Shown one piece after another: positions 57,690-64,000 of a DNA stretch of 64,000 nt. Numbering within the stretch: the first letter of the stretch is position 1; each line of letters starts with the position of its first letter. The notes below the pieces were generated by a model. That model was not told the DNA's origin. It was given only the letters and a program-made list of their open reading frames with translations, and ran no database searches. A program made the translations under genes and the position numbers. Origin of the DNA: Liquidambar formosana (Eukaryota; Streptophyta; Magnoliopsida; Saxifragales; Altingiaceae); the NCBI GenBank assembly GCA_039720395.1, contig JBBPBK010000058.1, positions 278,501 to 342,500 on the forward strand, given 5' to 3'.

Positions 57690-60392
57690 TGTGAACCCCG
57701 AAAATTGGGCCCACAAGGCGGTTTGAAAGGGGAATTGGTATTAGGTTAAAAAAGAGAAGGAGTCGCCACCTTATTTTTTAAAGGAAACAAGGAAAACCCT
57801 AAAAATAGTTTCGTTTTAAGAAAACAATTTGAATGACTCCATGTTTAGAAAGGAAAGGCAAAAAAACTAGTCTTTTGGAAACCAAAGAAATCAGGGATTC
57901 GGAGGCTAAGTTATGACATGGGAAGGTTCTAGGCAAAGCCTATAAGCACCCATGTCACCCTTTCGGTCTCTCAGGTTTATTTGGGTTAAACTAAGATCTT
58001 TCCATACAAAAATCAGCAAGTATATCATCACAAGAATTGCATGCATATCATATATTTCATTCATCCATCCATGCATAACAAGCAAATAAAAACAGAAAAT
58101 AAAGAAAAGAAGAAAATAAACCTAGGATACTTGGATCCTAGAACGGACTTGAGCCTCACGAAGAGCGCCTACGTACCATGCAACGAAATACATGGATCAA
58201 ATTCCACGTAGTTCGATTAGAAATAGGGTTAAATCCTAATATAAACCTATAGGTAAAAACCCTAGGTTTCCTTATTTGAAAGAGAATGGAATGTGATAGA
58301 AAAACCAAGTTTGAATTTAGAAAGAATTCCACAAGATGGAAAATTTAATAAAAACCAGAATTTTATTTAACAAGGAAACCTTTGATTATGCCATAGAATC
58401 ATATTAAAAACCAACCCTAGGAGGGAGAAGAGAAAGAGTTAAGGGAAAGAGGTGAATTGGGGCACCTTCACACCCGCTTACCTGAGCGCAAAAGCTCCAA
58501 GCATCAGCAATTTCAAGCATTGGCAGCCCTATTTGCCATAGGACAATTACCATACCTATTTGCACCCTTACACGTGCTCAAAATCATGCAAACACAATGA
58601 TATATAAATCTGGACATAATAGTATTATGGCCTAAAATCATCCACTAAACATGCCAACAGCAAAACAACGAACTTTCATAAGCCCTAACACAATCCTAGA
58701 ACCATATCATGCATAAAAAACCCTAGAAATCAACTAACATGCATGCAAAAATATCATAATTACTCTATATGCAAAACATATACAACAACTATGAAGAAAA
58801 ATCAATAAAAAGCTCTGCTTTAACATGCTATATGGAACTAACCTAAAACAAGGACACTAAAACCCTAAACTCACAAATATGCTTGAAAACACACAAAACA
58901 AACTCTAAACATGCAAAAATTAAACTAAACAGAACTTAAATCATGCATATTAACTAACTAAAGCAATAGAACATGATAAAAATCCTAACTCTAACATGCA
59001 ATAACACTATTCTAAAACTAGGACAACAGAAGCACAATAATCACAACTATGCTTAAAAACACATAGGACAGTCCTAAAGCATGCTAAACTCATGATAAAC
59101 AGTAGGTATTTCATGTATATTAACTAGCTAAAGTGTTAATACAAGATAAAAAAGCTACTTTTAACATGCAATAAGCCTATTCTATATGAAAACCCATATT
59201 CAGCATAAAAAAGGAGTGAGGAATACCTTAGGAAGAAGCTTCCTTGATGCTGTAGAGACTCTCTCTTCCTCTTATGGATTACTTGAACCAATGTTCTCCA
59301 AGGCTACAGTAAGAACTCCAGCTCTCCTTCAAGTCTCTCTCTCTTATTCTTTCTCAAACAATTAGGTTTTTAGGCATAAAGTGGCTCCCCTTGTGCTGAA
59401 GCATAAGGGGGTATTTATAGACTTCAATTAGGATTAACCAATGGCTGAGATTAAAACCCTAAGAATTAATCCAAGGGCTATTAGAGACCCCTTTGGGGCT
59501 TAAGTAACTCAGAAGTTACCAAAAATTAGAAGGAAACTCGTCCAAAAGAGTCCTTGTTCGTCAAAATAGGAAGAAATCCACTTCAGCAAGGAAGCATAGA
59601 GCAAATAGGAAAGTGCTCTCGGGTGACCACCAGGGCCTAGGCGGCTAGCCACCTGGGCCCAGGCGGCTAGCCGCCCTAGGGCTGGGTAGTCACCCGAGCC
59701 CACTTCGGATTTTTGCCTATTTTGACTCCTAATTCTTCTAGAAGTGTTTCAGGGAGCAAATTAACTCCGATTTTGATGAAACAAAAGCCAAAACGACCGT
59801 GTTTCGATGAGGAATACATTTTTGAACATTTTAGGGTGAAAACTACTAACCATGGGGGCATGGTTAGGTTTGATAAAGGCGGTTAACCGCTATGCTCTAC
59901 CTTCGCTAAACATAGGTATGCACATAGGATCAAACCAAATGCTTTCCATATCAAAATTAACCTTTCTAAAACACTTTTGGGGGTAAAAGGATGACTAATT
60001 AAAGTTAATTTGAAAAGATTTGGTTGGTAATTGTGAGTCAATTAGAGCTAACCCAAGAGAAGGTCAATTAACCAATTTGAACTACAGTCGAGCCATTGAT
60101 TCATCAAATTGAACCTAGAAATACCTCCTATGCATCCATATAAGCTACAATTGACAATTTGGAGATCATTTCAAGGTCAAATGAAAAGTTTGGGACTTAA
60201 AAGACGATTATGCCCCTCAAGTCACAAAAGCTCTTATTATCCCTCAAGATCAACTCTGAATTGAACCAAAATTCATATCCATTGTCCTTGTGACTCTAGA
60301 AAACTAATGCAAGTGATTAGACTCAAAAACAAAACAAAAACATGCATGAAATGATGAACCCTAGTAAGGTGGTGCAAAAATGGGGTGTGACA
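57690..60392 (-). mobile_element. LTR I: 3' LTR of element J (K/J gypsy family)
   Basis: On the minus strand TGTCACACCCC at 60392 to GGGGTTCACA at 57690, 2,703 bp, very similar to solo LTR C. The left flank is GATAA (57685-57689) but the right flank is GAAGC, so it is not a solo LTR. It is best read as the 3' LTR of an element extending right, whose far end should carry GATAA. TATA box on the minus strand at 59419-59412; foldback module at 59618-59698. Confidence 0.85.
59618..59698 (-). promoter_or_regulatory. GC-rich foldback module in LTR I
   Basis: An 81 bp inverted repeat, CTCGGGTGACCACC facing GGGTAGTCACCCGAG, with the inner GGCGGCTAGCC arm repeated. It sits about 200 bases upstream of the TATA box on the minus strand. 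Confidence 0.87.
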
Positions 60393-60405
60393 GAAGCCCC
60401 TCATT
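60393..60405 (-). other. Possible polypurine tract of element J
   Basis: On the minus strand AATGAGGGGCTTC directly precedes the LTR start TGTCAC. It is short and broken by pyrimidines, so the call is weak. Confidence 0.3.
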
Positions 60406-60529
60406 GGCGAACAAGTTACACTTGTGAACCAATGATAAAGAACAACCCATTTTTGCCAACAAGCCTGGAGAAATCACACACTGACACCAACAATGATAGG
60501 AGGTTGAAAACCTGAGATTGAAATAAGGA

Positions 60530-61806
60530 AGTGTACTCAAGTCATGAGTATACTTAAACCATTGGGGGTTGAGAGAAGCATATTCAAGCCACTACGAATG
60601 AACATACTTTTGAAAGGAAAAGATATATTCAATTCACGAATATATTTAACCAAGTGATTGAGAATGAGATCTGAGAAGTATACTCAAGTGATGAGTATAC
60701 TTTTGAAATGGAGAAATATATTCAGGTCAGGAATATATTTAACCAAGTAATTGAAAGATGCTGAGAAGTATACTCAAGTGATGAGTATACTTTGTGATTG
60801 AAAAAGACTGAGAAGTACGTTCAAGTGATGAACATACCTTTGAAATGGATAAATATATTCAGGTCACGAATATATTTAACCAAGTGATGAAAAGATGCTG
60901 AGAAGTATACTCAAGTGATGAGTATACCATTGAAATGGAGATTATATTCAGGTCACGAATATATTTAACCAAGTAAGATAGATAATAATCTGAGAAGCAT
61001 ACTCAAGTGATGAGTATACCATTGAAATGGAGAAATATATTCGAGTGATGAATATATTTAACCAAGTAAGTGACAATGATCTGAGAAATATACTCAAGTG
61101 ATGAGTACACCATTGAAATGGAGAAATATATTCAAGTGATGAATATATTTAACCAAGTAAGTGACAATAATCTGAGAAGTATACTCAAATGATGAGTACA
61201 CCATTGAAATGGAGAAATATATTCAAGTGATGAATATATTTAACCAAGTAAGTGATAATGATCTGAGAAGTATGCTCAAGTGATGAACATACCATTGAAA
61301 TGGAGAAATATATTCAAGTGATGAATATATTTAACCAAGTAAGTGACAAATGATCTAAGAAGTATACTCAAGTGATGAGTATACCATTGAAATGGAGAAA
61401 TATATTCAGGTCACGAATATATTTAACCAAGTAAGATAGAGAATAATTTGAGAAGCATACTTAAGTGATGAGTATACCATTGAAATGGAGAAATATATTC
61501 AAGTCACGAATAAATTTAACTAAGTAAGTGACAAATGATCTGAGAAGTATACTCAAGTGATGAGTATACCATTGAAATGGAGAAATATATTCAAGTGATG
61601 AATATATTTAACCAAGTAGGTGACAATGATCTGAGAAGTATACTTAAGTGATGAGTATACCATTGAAATGGAGAAATATATTCAAGTGATGAATATATTT
61701 AACCAAGTAAGACAGTGAATGAGGATTTGAAACTAGGAAGCATATTCAAAGGGTGAATATACTTTTGAAATGGAAGAATATATCCAAGTGATGAATATAT
61801 TCAACC
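60530..61806 (-). repeat. Array of about 13 units of 90 bp, each with two hairpins
   Basis: A typical unit has hairpin 1, GTATACTCA-AGTGA-TGAGTATAC, then 'cattgaaatggagaa', hairpin 2, ATATATTCA-AGTGA-TGAATATAT, then 'ttaaccaagtaagtgac'. Hairpin 1 copies start near 60530, 60678, 60768, 60904, 60998, 61088, 61178, 61270, 61361, 61455, 61547, 61637 and 61739, with extra variants at 60577 and 60813. It lies in the 3' untranslated region of J, where Tat elements are known to carry variable tandem repeats. The flanks 60406-60529 and 61807-62093 show no gene. Confidence 0.9.
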
Positions 61807-62093
61807 AAGTGGGATGGAAAGTCAAGATTTGAAATGAGAATATATGATCAATTTATCAAGATTGAACAAGCATGGTGCAAGGGGAAAGTGCCTTAACACG
61901 TTGTCACTTGAGTTGGCATGGCACAGGGGAAATATATTCAACCCTTTTGAACATAAAATCAATTCAAAGAATTGATTTCAAGGTGAAATATGTTTGATTT
62001 TAAGCTCAAAAAGTGTTGAATATCTCATTTGGAAGAAGGTTTACTCACGCGCCAAGGCAAGACAAAGCGAGGAATAAAGCCAAAACAAAGTGG

Positions 62094-62174
62094 CTTGGGT
62101 GACCACCAGGCCTCGGGAGGCTAGCCGCCCAGGCCCTGGTGGCTAGTCGCCCAAGGCTTGGGAGGTTACTCGAG
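62094..62174 (+). promoter_or_regulatory. GC-rich foldback module upstream of the J antisense gene
   Basis: CTTGGGTGACCACC faces GGAGGTTACTCGAG, with inner GGAGGCTAGCCGCC and GGTGGCTAGTCGCC arms. It is the same module as in the LTRs, 286 bases before the ATG at 62460. I see no clear TATA box between them. Confidence 0.75.
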
Positions 62175-62459
62175 CCATGTGCTGAAAAAATCTGGGTTTT
62201 TAAGTGCATAAGAGCACTATTCACACCCCTTGTTCAAAGAACCCGAAAATTGGAGTTTCTCTCTCTAGAAAGCTTACCCCATTTTGCAAAATCACTCCAA
62301 CACCCAAAGGCATTCAAATCCACACTTCAAGAGGGATTCATACACATGAAATAGCATCATTAACACTTAATTTCACATCAAAAACAACAAATTTGCAGCA
62401 CTTTGCAAATCAAAAACCATTAAACCCATTTTTGCTCAAAACAAGCTAGTTCATCCACC

Positions 62460-64000
62460 ATGGATTCCAATGAAGCTCCTACTTCAAAGTATCCATTCCG
62501 TGACTCAAAGAGTAGATACAAGGCACCAACATATGATGTTCTTCAAGGGAAACTGCTCCTAGAACCAAGGAATCATCTCTCTTTTCTCCATTCCAAGCAA
62601 GAAGTAAGCTTACCCATTTTAAACTTTTCTTTGAAATTTTCATTTTTGTTGGTTGAAATGCATTCCCATGGACTCTCTATGAGTATTCCTAGCAATGTTT
62701 GCAATGCCCATTGATTTTGGCAAGGATTGGATGTGAAAAGAATTCAATTTGAAAGCTTGGTGAATAGTGCCCACCAAGTGTTTGATAAAATGCTTGAGTG
62801 ATGAAAATTCATCCAATCTTTGTAAAATTGATGTGTATTACAAGGCAAAATCATAGGCATTCATTTCTAATTGATTTTAGAAACAAGACCAAGCATTTTC
62901 ATGAACTTTGAAAAACAAAGTTTGCTATATTTTTGGAAAACCAATGTTTTCATGAACAAGGTTTGCTTATTTTTTCCTAAAAAAACCACTTTGGAAAACA
63001 AAGTTTGCTTATTATTTTCTTTGAAAAATCCATGTTTCCATGGTCTTGGAATGCATGGTTTTCCAATGATCATGAGTTTGAAAAATAAAACCAATGTTTT
63101 CATAAACTTTCAAAGCAAGGTTTACTTGTTCATGAACTAAAAAACTTAGCTTTTAAAAAGCCAATTATCAATGCTTGCATATGATTTTTACACTAACTAG
63201 GTGAATAATTCTTCTTGATTAGCCCAACTTCCAAGACCTACGCACAAGGTCTTTCATAAAGAATCTCATTGGGTGGTGGAAGCATATGGAACACACCCAA
63301 CCTTCTGCAAGAAACTTCATAAAGAAAGCGGGTTTTAGTTGGTTCCTCGACTCCCTATGGAATGAATAATGGGATAGGCAAGCCCTCCTCGCCTTAGCTG
63401 AACTATGGTGGGATACCACCAACACCTTCCACTTTAGTTTTGGGGAGATGACCATGACTCCCAAAGATTTTTCAATCATCACCGGCTTAAGCCTCAAGGG
63501 AAAGAGGTTGGAATTTTACCGAGATGCCAACACGGATAGTGCCTATCTCCTAACTATGTTGGGGATGGATATTGAGGCGAATTCACGCGGTGTTAGGAGA
63601 ACATGGCTATTTGAAAATTTTGCAAACCAAGTAGAAGGTGCGGGAGTGGTTCCCGAGTGCATAACTAGGGCATTCTTGATCTATATGCTTTCTTGCACTC
63701 TCTTTGTTGGTGCCAATGACATGGCATAACTGGGCTATCTTGCTTGCATGGTGGATGTCCACAAGATGGGGAGGTATAACTGGGGTGGGGCAGCACTAGC
63801 CACCATATACAAATCTATGTCTAACATGTCCCGAGTGGTTTCCAAGAATTTTGGTGGGCTTCCATTTGTCTAGGAGGTAAATAAAAATGTTTAATTTTTA
63901 AGTTCCTCTCAAACTTGACTTGATTTTAACTGCTTTTCTTGAACTTTGACAGATATGGTACTATGAATATTTGGGACTGTGCCACCCCACACTGGACCAT
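62460..64000 (+). pseudogene. Plant-mobile-domain (PMD) extra gene of element J, N-terminal exons
   Basis: Exon 1 (62460-62603, 48 codons) starts MDSNEAPTSKYPFRDSKSRY. Intron 1 runs 62604-63222 (GTAAGC...TTAG). Exon 2 (63223-63876, 218 codons, phase 0) holds the PMD core: LWWDTTNTFHFSFGEMTMTP, IITGLSLKGKRLEF, RAFLIYMLSCTLF and MGRYNWGGAALATIYKSM. Intron 2 is 63877-63952, and exon 3 begins IWYYEYLGLCHPTLDH and leaves the window. PMD proteins of the MAIN/MAIL1 type are host nuclear proteins; related domains occur in plant transposons. Stops at WNE-stop, DMA-stop and PFV-stop in exon 2 make this copy a pseudogene. The gene is antisense to element J. Confidence 0.82.

Larger units (their letters stand above)
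57690..64000 (-). mobile_element. Element J: gypsy element inserted in K gag, 3' end only
   Basis: From left to right: 3' LTR (57690-60392), 3' untranslated region with a hairpin array (60530-61806), and an antisense plant-mobile-domain gene from 62460. The rest, including pol and the 5' LTR, lies beyond the window. The order is consistent with K, where antisense frames sit between pol and the 3' end. Confidence 0.7.

Noticed and set aside
57690..60392. Treating LTR I as a solo LTR or as the 5' LTR of K
   Set aside because: The flanks GATAA and GAAGC do not match, and the adjoining K sequence is mid-gag with no primer site; a 3' LTR of a separate element J fits both observations.
60530..61806. 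CRISPR-like array
   Set aside because: There are no unique spacers: the whole 90 bp unit repeats, and the setting is the 3' region of a plant retrotransposon.

Overview
This window is flowering-plant genomic DNA made almost entirely of nested retrotransposons. I see no intact host gene, tRNA, rRNA, CRISPR array or prokaryotic operon. The content is Ty1/copia elements with an initiator-Met-tRNA-type primer site and 1.65-1.7 kb LTRs, Ty3/gypsy elements of the Tat/Ogre type, L1-like LINEs and a PIF/Harbinger-type MITE. That points to an angiosperm, but I cannot name the species. Every element coding region is broken by stops, frameshifts or deletions.

Layout 1-36570. The oldest layer is element H, a Tat/Ogre-like element with a very long, repeat-rich LTR (1-1347 and 25178 to about 27716), a primer site near 27720, a leader full of short repeats, a decayed gag (34963-36150) and the start of its 3' LTR (36154-36570). 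Its pol is absent. Copia element A (1348-25172, +, duplication CTTAA) sits in the H LTR. Copia element B (2410-14704, -, duplication CCTAC) sits in the 5' LTR of A. A 2.7 kb gypsy-type solo LTR (3471-6188) sits in the 3' LTR of B. A also carries a 213 bp MITE (17364-17576) and a copia solo LTR (20991-22643). H itself carries a truncated LINE (29320-30927) and a solo LTR (32104-34818). A and B share the same large internal deletion removing protease and the RT core, so they look like members of one non-autonomous family.

Layout 36571-64000. Two related gypsy LTRs lie head to tail: D (36571-38376) and E (38377-45321). E is interrupted by a 2.6 kb LINE that has ORF1 but no ORF2 (39897-42484) and by a copia solo LTR (43171-44824). 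E continues into a primer site and a partial gag (46487-47083). It then joins element K, which runs on the minus strand: gag 57689-57241, protease, RT, RNase H, then integrase ending at 50500. The plus strand of K's 3' region carries two other genes: the C-terminal exons of a plant-mobile-domain-type gene (47212-48411) and a second reading frame (48870-50151). K's gag is cut at 57690 by the 3' LTR of element J (57690-60392, -). J's 3' region holds an array of paired hairpins (60530-61806) and the N-terminal exons of a plant-mobile-domain gene on the plus strand (62460 to the window end).

The most interesting signals are in the K/J family. (i) The same GC-rich foldback of about 80 bp occurs upstream of the TATA box in the family's LTRs and again upstream of both antisense genes, as if a piece of the LTR promoter had been copied to drive them. 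(ii) The antisense gene keeps introns in plus-strand orientation, which could survive in a minus-strand genomic RNA. (iii) The 3' region contains about 13 units of 90 bp, each with two hairpins sharing one loop, and the arms show paired changes. Other points of note are the ORF1-only LINE and a 23 bp LINE-tail patch inside a copia LTR.
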